DNA from: JAEUIZ01 sp046155605
GTDB taxonomy: Bacteria > Planctomycetota > Phycisphaerae > Phycisphaerales > UBA1924
NCBI GenBank assembly: GCA_046155605.1
Contig: JBJXFQ010000098.1
Span: 1 to 64,000, forward strand
DNA length: 64,000 nucleotides
Reading direction: 5' to 3'
Below are positions 51,531 to 60,501 of the stretch, piece by piece. A model generated the notes under the pieces. The model had not been told where the DNA came from. It saw nothing but the letters and a program-made list of their open reading frames with translations, and searched no databases. Position numbers and translations under genes: made by a program. Every line of letters begins with the position of its first letter. Within the stretch, counting starts at the first letter, position 1.

Positions 51531-53192
51531 ATGCCGCAAACCGCGTCACATCAGGCCAGTTCTCAAGCCGCCGAGCCGACGGCCTGGCCGCCGCAGAAGC
51601 CGCGACGGACTCGCCTTGCCGGGGGGATGCTCGGATCGATGCGAGTGCGCAAGAAGGTGCTGATCCTGCACACGGCGTTCTCGCTGGCCGCGGCGATCGT
51701 GCTGGTGGTCCCGTTGCGTCCGGCGATCTCGGATGTCGTGGAGAAGGCCGAGTTCACCGAGGCGAGGGCGCTCCTGCGGCTGGTGCTTGCGGACACGGAG
51801 GCGAGCACGACAACGGTCTGGAGCAAGGTCGCTCCGGAAGCGGACATTCGCACGGGCACGGCGGGCGATCTTGGCGTGAGCGAGGCGGTCGACGCCCAGG
51901 CTCGGGCTCAGCCGCGGACGCCGGTGACGATGCGGACGGCGGACGGCTCGACGGGAGCGGTCGCATATGTGCCAGGAACGACGCCGGAGGCCGACGCCTT
52001 TGTGCGTGTCGCGGTTCGCATCCCCGAGGCGAGGCAAGCCGTCTGGGAACTCTACGGCTTGACGGCGGTAGCGCTGCTGGCGATCTACGCGCTCGTCGCG
52101 GCGGCGCTGGAACTCTTCATCCTGCCGCAGAATGTCTACGAGCCGATCTCGCGGATGCTCGATGCAGACGCGGCGGTACAAGAGGGCAATGCGCCGGGCG
52201 AGATTATCCCTGAGAACCTGATTCCGTCCGACGAATTGGGCGAACTGATGCGGTCGCGCAACAGCGCGATCCTGGCGCTGCGGCGGCAGGAGCGGGCACT
52301 GGCCGAAGCGCTGGCCGAGTTGGAACGTGCGGCGACGGACCTGAAGCGAAAGAACCACCTGCTGGAGACGGCGCGCCGGAACCTGGCGGATGCCGATCGT
52401 TTGGCGAGCCTGGGGATGATGTCGGCGGGGATCGCGCATGAGTTGAACACGCCGCTGGCGGTCGCGAAGGGGCTCGCGGAGCGGCTGCACGCGGACCCTC
52501 GCCGCGGACTGAACTCGGCCGATGCCGCGCTGCTGGTGCGCGTGCTGAGTCGGCTCGAACGGCTCGGCGAGAGCCTGCTTGACTTTGCGCGCGTTCGCCC
52601 GCCCAGGACACATCCGACCGCCATGCGTCCGCTGGTTGACGAGGCGATCACGCTGGTTCGCCTTGACCGGGATGTGGCCTTGGCGGCGTTTGACAACCGC
52701 GTGCCGGAGTCGCTGGTGATCGAGTGCGACGGCGATCGGCTGGTTCAGGTCTTCGTGAACATCCTCCGGAACGCCGCGGACGCCGGGCCGGGCGCGGTAA
52801 CGATCGAGGCCGAGTCGTCCGACCGTGAGGGGCGACTGTGGGCCTCGATCAGCATCGCTGACGAGGGTCCCGGGCTGCACCCCGATGTGCTGTCGCGACT
52901 GTTCGAGCCCTTCGCATCGACGAAACTCGACTCGCGGGGAACGGGGCTGGGGCTCGCGGTGGCCGAGGGGATCGTGCGTGAGCACGGCGGCCTGATCCTG
53001 GCGCGCAACCGCATCGACGCGCGAGGCGCGATCTTTGAGATCATGCTCCCCGTCAGCACGCCGATCGCCGATGCGACGCGGACCGCGGACGCGGTGCCGG
53101 CCCGAGCGGATGCCACGGTGCTCGAAGCGAAGCCGCGAGCGGGCACTTCGAGGCTGACCGACGGCACGACAGGGGAGCCCGCGCATGCCTGA
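51531..53192 (+). CDS. Membrane histidine kinase
   Basis: 553 residues from ATG 51531; ATG 51627 is an alternative. Two membrane helices (about residues 43-62 and 175-198) flank a periplasmic sensor of about 110 residues with no recognised fold. A linker with coiled-coil character leads to the HisKA box MMSAGIAHELNTPLAVAKG with His 303. The ATPase domain has VFVNILRNAADAG (N box), IADEGPGLHPDVL (G1) and GTGLGLAVAEGIV (G2). Its stop overlaps the response regulator start by eight bases, so the two are a pair. Confidence 0.9.
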   Translation: MPQTASHQASSQAAEPTAWPPQKPRRTRLAGGMLGSMRVRKKVLILHTAFSLAAAIVLVVPLRPAISDVVEKAEFTEARALLRLVLADTEASTTTVWSKVAPEADIRTGTAGDLGVSEAVDAQARAQPRTPVTMRTADGSTGAVAYVPGTTPEADAFVRVAVRIPEARQAVWELYGLTAVALLAIYALVAAALELFILPQNVYEPISRMLDADAAVQEGNAPGEIIPENLIPSDELGELMRSRNSAILALRRQERALAEALAELERAATDLKRKNHLLETARRNLADADRLASLGMMSAGIAHELNTPLAVAKGLAERLHADPRRGLNSADAALLVRVLSRLERLGESLLDFARVRPPRTHPTAMRPLVDEAITLVRLDRDVALAAFDNRVPESLVIECDGDRLVQVFVNILRNAADAGPGAVTIEAESSDREGRLWASISIADEGPGLHPDVLSRLFEPFASTKLDSRGTGLGLAVAEGIVREHGGLILARNRIDARGAIFEIMLPVSTPIADATRTADAVPARADATVLEAKPRAGTSRLTDGTTGEPAHA

Positions 53193-53811
53193 ATCGGCTC
53201 CCGTCACGCTGCCGCCGCTCGCGATCCTCGCGCTCGACGACGACGAGGACTTTCGTCAATACCTGCACACGCTCCTGGAAAGCGACGGACACAGCGTTCG
53301 GACAACCGCGACACCGGAGGAGTTTTTCAGTGCCGCCGAGGCATCGCTGCCGGACGTGGTGCTGCTGGACATGAAGATGGGCCGGCACTCGGGCGAGGAA
53401 GTGCTGGCGGAGATCCGCCGACGCTGGGCTCGGCTGTGCGTGATCGTTGTCACGGGGTATCCATCGCTCGACAACATGCGGCAAACGTTCAAGCAGGATG
53501 CGTTCGATTATCTCGCCAAGCCGTTCTCGCTCGGTGAGTTGCGCAACGTCCTGACTCAGGCGGCGGCCCGGCACGGGCTGGGACAGCGCCCGCAGGATCG
53601 GCTGCGGCTCGAACTCGGTCGGCGAATCAGACAGGATCGCACCGATCGCGGCTGGACGCTGCGTGATCTCTCGGATGCTTCGAGCGTCTCGGTCAGCCAA
53701 CTCTCGTCGATCGAGCGCGGGACGCACCTGCCGAGCCTCGAGTCGCTGCTCGCCATCGCCGCGGCGCTGGGCCAGAAGCCCTCGGCATGGGTCGCGGACG
53801 CGGGGTTCTAG
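53185..53811 (+). CDS. Response regulator with XRE-type DNA-binding domain (REC-HTH_3)
   Basis: 208 residues. The receiver has acidic residues in ALDDDED, the phospho-acceptor Asp 62 in VVLLDMKMGRHSG, Thr in VIVVTGYPS and Lys in DYLAKPFSLGEL. After a short linker, residues about 138-200 form an XRE/HTH_3 helix-turn-helix: RIRQDRTDRGWTLRDLSDAS, VSVSQLSSIERGTHLPSLES. Output domains of this type are uncommon in response regulators. It is the partner of the overlapping histidine kinase and probably regulates transcription. Confidence 0.9.
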   Translation: MPESAPVTLPPLAILALDDDEDFRQYLHTLLESDGHSVRTTATPEEFFSAAEASLPDVVLLDMKMGRHSGEEVLAEIRRRWARLCVIVVTGYPSLDNMRQTFKQDAFDYLAKPFSLGELRNVLTQAAARHGLGQRPQDRLRLELGRRIRQDRTDRGWTLRDLSDASSVSVSQLSSIERGTHLPSLESLLAIAAALGQKPSAWVADAGF

Positions 53812-53850
53812 CGGTTGACATCCGCGGTTCGGGTTCCTTGACTGCACCCC

Positions 53851-55005
53851 GTGCCCGCCAGACCCGACACAACAAAGATCCTCTTCACGGCGTTTGAGCC
53901 CAGCGGCGATGACCACGCCTCGACCGTGATCGCGGAACTGCGGCAGCGACACCCGGCACTGGCTATCTTCGCGTGGGGCGGTCCGAAGATGGAGCGAGCG
54001 GGCGCGACGATCGTGGAGCGGACGGGCGACGACGCGGTGATGGGCCTGCCGGGGCTTCAGAAGATCCGCGAGCACGGACGGATCAATGAGCGGATCGAGA
54101 CCTGGATCGAGGCTCATCGGCCGGCGGTGCATGTGCCGGTCGATTCGCCCGCGGCCAACTTCCCGATCTGCAAGATCGCCAAGTCGCGCGGATGCCGAGT
54201 CGTTCATCTCGTCGCGCCGCAGATCTGGGCGTGGGGACGATGGAGGATCCACAAACTGCGTCGTCTGACCGATCTGGTGCTCTGCCTGCTGCCGTTTGAG
54301 GAGAGTTTCTTTCTGAAGCGGCATGTGCCGGCGAGGTTCATCGGGCATCCGCTGTTCGATCACCCGCTCGACGAGGCCGATCTCGATCGTCGTGCGTCGG
54401 CGTTCGGGGGCGGGAGTCCGAGGATCGCGCTGATGCCAGGCTCCCGTCCGGCCGAGTTGGCGAAGAGTTTTCCGCTGCTACTGGCCGCGTATCGTGACTT
54501 GAAGGCGGACCTTTCGGGCACGACGGGTGTGGTTGCGGCGACGACGGAGGCGGTGGCGGCGCGGCTGGAAGCGAAGGCCAAGGCCACGGGGGGATGGCCC
54601 GAGGGGCTTTCGATCGCGGCGGGGGACACCGATGCCGTGATCCGCTGGTGCGACCTGGCGCTGGTGAAGAGCGGCACGATCACGCTGCAGATCGCGCGGC
54701 AGAATCGACCGATGGTCGTGTTCTACAAGACCAAGGCGATTCCGTACTTCCTGTTCGGGAAGTTGATCCTTTCGACGAAGTTTTTCACGCTGCCGAACGT
54801 GCTGGCCCATCGCGAGATCGTGCCCGAGTTTGTGCCGCACTTTGGCGATCACAAGCCGATCGTCGCGGCAGCGAAAGTCCTGATCGCGGACAAGGTAGCG
54901 GCGCGGACGCAGCGTGAGGAGTTGAAGCGGATCACCGACCTGTATTCGGGACGGAACGCTGCGGCGGCGGCGGCCGAGGCGATCGCGGGGATGGCGGGGC
55001 GATGA
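53851..55005 (+). CDS. lpxB: Lipid-A-disaccharide synthase
   Basis: 384 residues from GTG 53851. The start KILFTAFEPSGDDHAS corresponds to the family's AGEASGD motif, AWGGPKMERAGATIV and MGLPGLQKIREHGRI follow, VPVDSPAANFPICKIAK is the acceptor region, LVAPQIWAWGRWRIHKLRRL and FIGHPLFDH are typical, and IALMPGSRPAELAKSFPLLL and VKSGTITLQIARQNRPMVVF form the UDP-sugar domain. It makes lipid A disaccharide at the inner membrane, supporting an LPS outer membrane. Other lpx genes are not in the window. Confidence 0.9.
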   Translation: MPARPDTTKILFTAFEPSGDDHASTVIAELRQRHPALAIFAWGGPKMERAGATIVERTGDDAVMGLPGLQKIREHGRINERIETWIEAHRPAVHVPVDSPAANFPICKIAKSRGCRVVHLVAPQIWAWGRWRIHKLRRLTDLVLCLLPFEESFFLKRHVPARFIGHPLFDHPLDEADLDRRASAFGGGSPRIALMPGSRPAELAKSFPLLLAAYRDLKADLSGTTGVVAATTEAVAARLEAKAKATGGWPEGLSIAAGDTDAVIRWCDLALVKSGTITLQIARQNRPMVVFYKTKAIPYFLFGKLILSTKFFTLPNVLAHREIVPEFVPHFGDHKPIVAAAKVLIADKVAARTQREELKRITDLYSGRNAAAAAAEAIAGMAGR

Positions 55006-55047
55006 TCGCGGCTCGCTCGCTCAGGGCGTGAGAATCGCGACCGACGG

Positions 55048-55833
55048 TTACGAGCCCGACTTGTTGATGCGTCCGATGACGGTCTGCGTGCCGCCCTCAA
55101 ACGAAACGAGCGCTAGGCGGCCCCGTTCGAGCCCGGCCTGCTCGCCATTTAGGCTGATGCCGATGCGCTCGATGCCCCCGCTGGAGGTGAACTCGCGGAG
55201 GACGTTGACGACCTTGTCGTTCTCGTCGAGCACGGCGACACGGAGCGTCTGCCCCGGCTTGGTCGAGATCGAGTGGCAGAAAAACTCGGCCTCGTGCCAC
55301 TCTGGATTCACAAAGAGCGAGGCTTGGCCGCCGAAACCTTCGGCGGGTGCAAAGAGCACCCGCGTGGTATCGCGGTCGAAGAGCACGTCGCGCACGAACT
55401 TGGAGCCGAACTCGCGGCCGAGGCCTTCGAGCAGCGTGTCGCTCTTGACTTGCTGGGCGAGACTCTCGTATTCGGAGACGAACTGGAACGTGGCGATCGA
55501 GAGGATGACCGAAGCCGCGGCCAGGCCCATCGCCGCCGCGCGCCACACGGGAGAGACGCCCCGGCTCTTCAGGAGCGGAGGAACCACGGCCCGGGACGCA
55601 CCGGCGATCTCGCGCCGCACGGCCTCGAGCACCGCAGCCCGCATGCCGGCAGGGGGTGCCTCGTCCGGAAGCAGCGCTTCGATCCGGCACAGCCGCGTCT
55701 GCTCCCGACGCACCTGCGCCTGCACGGCGGGAGGCGCACCGGCAAAGGCAGAGTCGAACGCGCGCCGCTCCTGATCGTCCAAGAGGCCCAGCGCGTCCAG
55801 AATCGACATCTCGATGAGATCCTGCAAGTTCAT
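55048..55833 (-). CDS. Anti-sigma factor-like membrane protein
   Basis: 261 residues. The N-terminal 90 residues are helical and acidic (LGLLDDQERRAFDSAFAGAP), like the sigma-binding part of RskA-type anti-sigma factors but without the zinc-binding HxxxCxxC. One membrane helix (PVWRAAAMGLAAASVILSIA, about residues 97-115) follows, then an extracytoplasmic domain with ASLFVNPEWHEAEFFCHSIS and VAVLDENDKVVNVL. Its start overlaps the ECF sigma gene stop by four bases, the standard arrangement for a sigma/anti-sigma pair. Confidence 0.8.
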   Translation of the reverse strand: MNLQDLIEMSILDALGLLDDQERRAFDSAFAGAPPAVQAQVRREQTRLCRIEALLPDEAPPAGMRAAVLEAVRREIAGASRAVVPPLLKSRGVSPVWRAAAMGLAAASVILSIATFQFVSEYESLAQQVKSDTLLEGLGREFGSKFVRDVLFDRDTTRVLFAPAEGFGGQASLFVNPEWHEAEFFCHSISTKPGQTLRVAVLDENDKVVNVLREFTSSGGIERIGISLNGEQAGLERGRLALVSFEGGTQTVIGRINKSGS

Positions 55834-56405
55834 GACTGGCCTTCCACCTGTGGCGTCTCACGCAGGCGCAGGAGCGCCCGACTCAACGCCGACTTGATCG
55901 TCCCGATCGGCGTGTTCAACTCTTCGCCGATCTGTCTTAACGTCTGCCCACCGAGATACGCTCTTGTCACCACGATGCGCTGGAGTTCCGGCAGTTCCGC
56001 CAGCCGAAGCCGCAACGCCTTGAACCGTTCGTCGTCCTCGATCTGCCCCGCGTCAAGGGGCGCCGGCGTGCGGTCCGGCGATCCGATCTGCATCGGCCCG
56101 GAGCGAATCCGTGCGCTGCTCCGTCGGAGTCGATCCACAAGATGTCGCCGCGAGATGAGCATGATCCACGTCACCAGTGCCGCACGCTTGGGGTCGAATC
56201 GCTTGGCTGTCTGCCACAGGCGAACGAAAATCTCCTGCACCGCGTCTTCGGCGTCGGATCGAGTTGGCATCGCCTGCAACGACATGCGATAGACCAGCGA
56301 CCCGAAGCGGTCGTACAACTCCTCGATGGCGTCCTCGCCGCCCTCGGCAACGCGACGCATCAGTTCCACATCAGCATCCGGAACAGGTGGCTTCGAACGA
56401 GCCAT
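55830..56405 (-). CDS. ECF RNA polymerase sigma factor
   Basis: 191 residues from ATG 56405, chosen for the GAGGTCTGAA site before it; an upstream GTG at 56429 is also in frame. Region 2 contains AIEELYDRFGSLVYRMSLQA, DAEDAVQEIFVRLWQTAKRF and ALVTWIMLISRRHLVDRLRR; region 4 contains LPELQRIVVTRAYLGGQTLR and TPIGTIKSALSRALLRLRE. It belongs to the SigK-like ECF group by general pattern. It forms an operon with the anti-sigma gene downstream, which presumably holds it inactive until an envelope signal. Confidence 0.92.
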   Translation of the reverse strand: MARSKPPVPDADVELMRRVAEGGEDAIEELYDRFGSLVYRMSLQAMPTRSDAEDAVQEIFVRLWQTAKRFDPKRAALVTWIMLISRRHLVDRLRRSSARIRSGPMQIGSPDRTPAPLDAGQIEDDERFKALRLRLAELPELQRIVVTRAYLGGQTLRQIGEELNTPIGTIKSALSRALLRLRETPQVEGQS

Positions 56406-56557
56406 TTCAGACCTCACAAAGTCTACCACAACTGTCCATCATTTCAGCGAGAGATTCGCAGGCCGGGGCGGAAGGTTGCCGTCCCGAGGTCGTTATCCTA
56501 CAAAAACGTTCGCATTCTGATCGTATTGCGGGTATCTCATAGGGCTTTGACACCATC

Positions 56558-56586
56558 TTGTATGCGGGGAAGAACCATGGTATGCT
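56558..56586 (+). promoter_or_regulatory. Candidate sigma-70-type promoter of the pseudopilin gene
   Basis: TTGTAT (56558-56563) and TATGCT (56581-56586) are separated by exactly 17 bases, 25 bases before the GTG start. The region between the divergent ECF sigma gene and this gene is AT-richer than its surroundings. Tentative. Confidence 0.4.
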
Positions 56587-56610
56587 GATTCAAGGCAGTG
56601 GAGACCGCTC

Positions 56611-57372
56611 GTGCGAGCGCTCGTGTGGAATGTCGGATCTTCGTCTTGTCGCCGAACGGCGTCGGCGTTCACTATTGTCGACGTGCTGGTGTCGATGGCT
56701 GTTATCGGCGTGCTGATCTCGATCATCGCACCTTCGCTCGATCAAGCCAACAAGACCGCGAGACAAGTCGCCTGTCGTTCCAACGTGCGGCAACTGGGCA
56801 TCGGAATCGCCATGTATGCCGATGAGCACGGGGATCGCATCCCCAACTCGACCAACGTTGGTGTGGCTGTCGGCAACACCAGCGACCAGCCGTGGAAAAC
56901 CATGACGCTGCGTGTCCCCGGCAATCCTGGGCAAGCGGGCCGATGGGACGGGCTTGGGCTGCTCGCCGAGGATTACCTGACAGCACCCAAGTTGTACTAC
57001 TGCCCGTCTCACACCGGCGATTTCCGCTTTGCCGACGTTGTCAGCGCATGGAACTCCGAAGCCATGGAGGTCGTGGGCAACTACCAGTATCGCGCTCGCG
57101 GTCCGATGCAGGCTCCGACATCAGCCTCGCCTGTCCAGTTAACGCGACGGCTGAGCCTGATCGCGCCGGGTGCCGCTCTGGTGGCGGACGGGATGAGGAC
57201 GCAGGCCGACTTTAACCACAAGGTCGGCGCGAACGTGCTTCGTGCGAACCTATCCGTGGTCTGGTATTCGGATCGAAGCGGCAAACTCGCGGCCGTGATC
57301 CCCACCAACGAGACGCAAGCCACAGTCGTTCGCATCGAGCAAGCGTGGTCGAACCTCGACGCGCCGAACTAG
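56611..57372 (+). CDS. Type II pseudopilin-like protein (H-X9-DG type, degenerate)
   Basis: 253 residues from GTG 56611 with GGAG seven bases upstream. RRTASAFTIVDVLVSMAVIG is a class III prepilin signal, but position +5 carries Asp (FTIVD) where Glu is normal. A hydrophobic helix follows, then NVRQLGIGIAMYADEHGDRI and KLYYCPSHTGDFRF, as in planctomycete DUF1559-type pseudopilins. The C-terminal HKVGANVLRANLSVVWYSD resembles the usual H-X9-DG motif with the DG replaced by NL. It should be processed by a prepilin peptidase and be surface-exposed. Confidence 0.8.
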   Translation: MRALVWNVGSSSCRRTASAFTIVDVLVSMAVIGVLISIIAPSLDQANKTARQVACRSNVRQLGIGIAMYADEHGDRIPNSTNVGVAVGNTSDQPWKTMTLRVPGNPGQAGRWDGLGLLAEDYLTAPKLYYCPSHTGDFRFADVVSAWNSEAMEVVGNYQYRARGPMQAPTSASPVQLTRRLSLIAPGAALVADGMRTQADFNHKVGANVLRANLSVVWYSDRSGKLAAVIPTNETQATVVRIEQAWSNLDAPN

Positions 57373-57456
57373 GGCCATGCGTCAACGCCGAGGATGACGG
57401 AAGAAATCGCGGCCTTTCGGGCGCGATGGCCGTTCCTCAGCCGGATTTCGATCGAA

Positions 57457-58815
57457 TCAACCGATCCCGCCCTTGAGGTTCTTGGCACCGAACTTCTCGC
57501 GGAGACGGCGAAGTTCCGGCGTGACCTTGGTGATCTCCTCGATCGGGCGGCCCTGCATCTCGCGCCCGCGCCGGCCACCCTTGCCTCCCCCTGGCCCGCC
57601 CCGGCCCGGCCCGCCTCCGCCACCACCCGCAGCGCTCTGCTGCGGCTCAGGCGGGGGCGTGAGGGCCTTGATCGAGAGCGAGATTCGCCGCGTCTCAGGG
57701 TCAATCTTGAGCACCTTGGCCTTGACGACCTCGTCCTGCTTGAGCACCTCGTCGACCTTGCCGACGCGGCGCCAGGCGAGTTCGGAGATATGCACGAGAC
57801 CCTCGACGCCCGGCGAGAGTTCGAGGAACGCCCCGAACTCCACGATGTTCTTGACCTTCCCCGTGACCTCCGCGCCCTCTTTGATATCGCCCGCGGCCTG
57901 CGCGAAGGGGTCCTGCTGAATCTGCTTGATCCCCAGCGACAGCCGGTCGGCCTCCCAATCGACCTTCAGCACCTGCACGCGGACCTTCTCGCCCTCCTTG
58001 ACGTATCGCGCGACGAACTTCTCGCCGTGGCCCGCGCGATCGTGCGTGAGGTCCGAGATATGCACGAGCCCATCGACGCCGCCCAGATCGACGAAGCAGC
58101 CGAAGGGCATGATCTTGCGGACGGTGCCCTCGACCACCTGCCCTTCGACAATGGTGGCCTTGACCTTCTCGGCTTGCTCGCGACGCTCGCGCGCGAGGAC
58201 ATTTCGCCGCGAGAGCACGATATTGCCCTTGCCGGATCGGTCGAGGCGAGTGACCTCGCAGGTGAGTTTCTGATCCACAAAGACCGAGAGGTCGGCGATG
58301 TGCTCGCCGCCGATCTGGCCCGCCGGCATGAAGGCGCGATGACCCGCGACTTCGAGTTCGAGTCCACCCTTGTTGATGCCCGTCACTCGGGCCTCGATCA
58401 CCTGGCCTGGTTCGAGGAGTTCCCAGTCGGCCTTCTGCACCGACCCCGGAAGCACGCAGGCGCGAAGGCCGTCAGAATCCGGCGCGTTGACCACGACCTC
58501 GATGACGTCGCCCACGCCCGGCAGCCCGGCGTCGCCCGGCCACTGAAGCCGCGGCACCACCCCGAGGTCCTTGGGGCCAAACTCGATGAAGACGTCGGCG
58601 GGTCCGACGCTCACGACCTTGCCGGGGCGCACCTCGCGGCCGGCCTGGACGACGCGGGGCCCGCGGATCGCCGAGGGCTTGCCGCCCGCGGGCTTGTGCG
58701 CGTGCGCCTCGCTCATCTCTTTCATCGCCATGTCGATCTCGGCGTTCACCTCCGCCGACAGTTCGGCACCGGAGGCGTTGGGGAAGGGTCGATTGGACTC
58801 GGAAGTGGTGGACAT
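57457..58815 (-). CDS. rpsA: S1-domain RNA-binding protein (ribosomal protein S1-like)
   Basis: 452 residues from ATG 58815; a GTG at 58827 is in frame. Four S1 domains lie at about residues 60-125, 135-205, 220-300 and 305-380. The best-conserved are VVEGTVRKIMPFGCFVDLGG with VDGLVHISDLTH and EVTGKVKNIVEFGAFLELSP with VEGLVHISELAW. The tail is Gly/Arg-rich (GRGGPGGGKGGRRGR) and then basic. It is shorter than E. coli S1 (six domains). It probably binds mRNA on the 30S subunit. A related S1-containing regulator cannot be excluded. Confidence 0.85.
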   Translation of the reverse strand: MSTTSESNRPFPNASGAELSAEVNAEIDMAMKEMSEAHAHKPAGGKPSAIRGPRVVQAGREVRPGKVVSVGPADVFIEFGPKDLGVVPRLQWPGDAGLPGVGDVIEVVVNAPDSDGLRACVLPGSVQKADWELLEPGQVIEARVTGINKGGLELEVAGHRAFMPAGQIGGEHIADLSVFVDQKLTCEVTRLDRSGKGNIVLSRRNVLARERREQAEKVKATIVEGQVVEGTVRKIMPFGCFVDLGGVDGLVHISDLTHDRAGHGEKFVARYVKEGEKVRVQVLKVDWEADRLSLGIKQIQQDPFAQAAGDIKEGAEVTGKVKNIVEFGAFLELSPGVEGLVHISELAWRRVGKVDEVLKQDEVVKAKVLKIDPETRRISLSIKALTPPPEPQQSAAGGGGGGPGRGGPGGGKGGRRGREMQGRPIEEITKVTPELRRLREKFGAKNLKGGIG

Positions 58816-58951
58816 TGCCGATGACACTCACTGCGGGAAGGGGATTGTCAGACCGAACAACTGGACGTGATGCGGGACAGGAAGAGGTCGATGGACGCCC
58901 GACTCGATCGAAAGGCCAAGGGAATGGCCACTAGTCTACCACATGGCGGCG

Positions 58952-60043
58952 TCAGCGGAGGGCCGCGGGCACCCCGCTCGGCGCGATGGGGATGGGGTCG
59001 GCACTGGCGGTGTTCTCCCGGATCGCACGCACGATCCGTTCCGCGGTGCGCACATTAGCGAACCCCGCCTCGGCATCGATCACCGGACGCCGACCCGTGC
59101 GCACCGCCTCGAGGAAACTTTGGATCTCCATGACGATCGGCTCGGCATCGTCGATCACCAGCGGCTCGACGTTCACTAACTCGTGCCAGTTGAGGCTGGT
59201 GAGGTCAGAACCGCGCCGGAGTTGCTCGCGGATCTCCTGCATCTGCAACTCATTGGCCCGACGCCTGATAATCGTGCCCGCCTTGGTCGCGTAGTCGATC
59301 TTGATGTACCCATTCTCGCCGGTGATCCGCGTCACCCGCTCGGTCTTGAGAGCCAGCCGGCTGGCGGACATGTTGGCCACGCACACCCCACGATCGGTGG
59401 TGAACTCGAGCCACGCGTTGCAGATGTCCTCGTGCTCGGTGACCACTGCCACGCCTGCAGCGCGAATCCGCTCGGGTTCGCGCCCGCCCATGAGCATCAG
59501 CACGACGTCCAAGTCGTGAATCATCATGTCCATGACGACGCCCACGTCGACCGAGCGGAAGGTCATCGGACTCACGCGATGAACCTGGATGAACCGCGGG
59601 ATGATCTCGTGCCCGCCCTGGGTGCTCGCCTGCAGCGCTCGCAGGATCGGGTTGAACCGTTCGATGTGCCCGACCATGAGCGTCGCGCCGACGCGCTCGG
59701 CCTTGTCCTTGATCGCCCGGGCCGTCGCCGCGTCCTGCGCCAGCGGCTTCTCGATCAGGCACGCCACGCCCGCGTCGAGGAGTTGGTTGGCCACGTTCTG
59801 GTGCGCGGTCGTGGGCACCGCGATCGACGCCGCATCAACCCCCGCCTCGATCAGTTGCTCGACGCGCTCGAACGCGCGGCAGCCGTGCTTCTCGGCGATC
59901 TGCTCGCGCCGCGTCCGGTCATCGTCCACCACGCCCACAAGTTCGCACTCGGGGAGCGTGGCGTAGACGCGCGCGTGGTGACGGCCCATGCGCCCAACCC
60001 CCACCGCACCGCATCGCATCTTTCGCCCGGTGAATCGATCCAT
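58952..60043 (-). CDS. Gfo/Idh/MocA-family NAD(P)-dependent sugar dehydrogenase
   Basis: 363 residues; ATG 60043 or 60019 may be the start. The Rossmann motif is GAVGVGRMGRHHARVYAT, the catalytic-Lys motif CLIEKPLAQD, and GHIERFNPILRALQ and MDMMIHDLDVVLML follow. The GHIERFNP pattern resembles GnnA-type UDP-GlcNAc 3-dehydrogenases that supply diamino sugars for lipid A in some bacteria; lpxB is 4 kb away, but no GnnB-like aminotransferase is visible. The function is therefore left general. It precedes the S1 gene on the same strand. Confidence 0.85.
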   Translation of the reverse strand: MDRFTGRKMRCGAVGVGRMGRHHARVYATLPECELVGVVDDDRTRREQIAEKHGCRAFERVEQLIEAGVDAASIAVPTTAHQNVANQLLDAGVACLIEKPLAQDAATARAIKDKAERVGATLMVGHIERFNPILRALQASTQGGHEIIPRFIQVHRVSPMTFRSVDVGVVMDMMIHDLDVVLMLMGGREPERIRAAGVAVVTEHEDICNAWLEFTTDRGVCVANMSASRLALKTERVTRITGENGYIKIDYATKAGTIIRRRANELQMQEIREQLRRGSDLTSLNWHELVNVEPLVIDDAEPIVMEIQSFLEAVRTGRRPVIDAEAGFANVRTAERIVRAIRENTASADPIPIAPSGVPAALR

Positions 60044-60101
60044 CTCATTCCGTTCAGGCCGCGATTGTCCCGCCGCGCCTCGTTCGTTTGGCGCGCCCCG
60101 C

Positions 60102-60449
60102 TCAGGCGTGCGCCGTGGTCCCGATCAGTTCCTTGAGCGCCTTGGTCAGTTCGTCGCGGCTGGTGAGCCCAACGAACTTCTTTCGGACCTGCCCGCCGGA
60201 ATACAGGATGACCGTCGGGATGGCCGTGATGTTGTGGTTCGCCGCCACCTGACGGTTCGCGTCGGTGTCGACCTTCCCGACCGAGACCTTGCCCGCGAAC
60301 TCTGACGCCACGGCCTCGATGGTGGGCGTCAGCATCCGGCACGGCATGCACCATTCCGCCCAGAAATCCACCAAGACCGGCACCGGGCTCTTGACAACCT
60401 CGGCATCGAAGTTCGCGTCCGTGAACTCTTTGACATTCGTGCTGGCCAT
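60102..60449 (-). CDS. trxA: Thioredoxin with WCMPC active site
   Basis: 115 residues. VPVLVDFWAEWCMPCRMLTP holds the active site, with Met in place of the usual Gly (WCGPC). The later motifs KVDTDANRQVAANHNITAIP and TVILYSGGQVRKKFVG, including the cis-Pro in AIPT, are normal. It reduces protein disulfides in the cytoplasm; no signal peptide. It lies between the Gfo/Idh gene and folP on the same strand. Confidence 0.93.
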   Translation of the reverse strand: MASTNVKEFTDANFDAEVVKSPVPVLVDFWAEWCMPCRMLTPTIEAVASEFAGKVSVGKVDTDANRQVAANHNITAIPTVILYSGGQVRKKFVGLTSRDELTKALKELIGTTAHA

Positions 60450-60501
60450 GCGTGCTCCCGTCGGAAGCGGATTCGCCCGGAAAGAGGCTCTCCGCCCGTG
60501 T

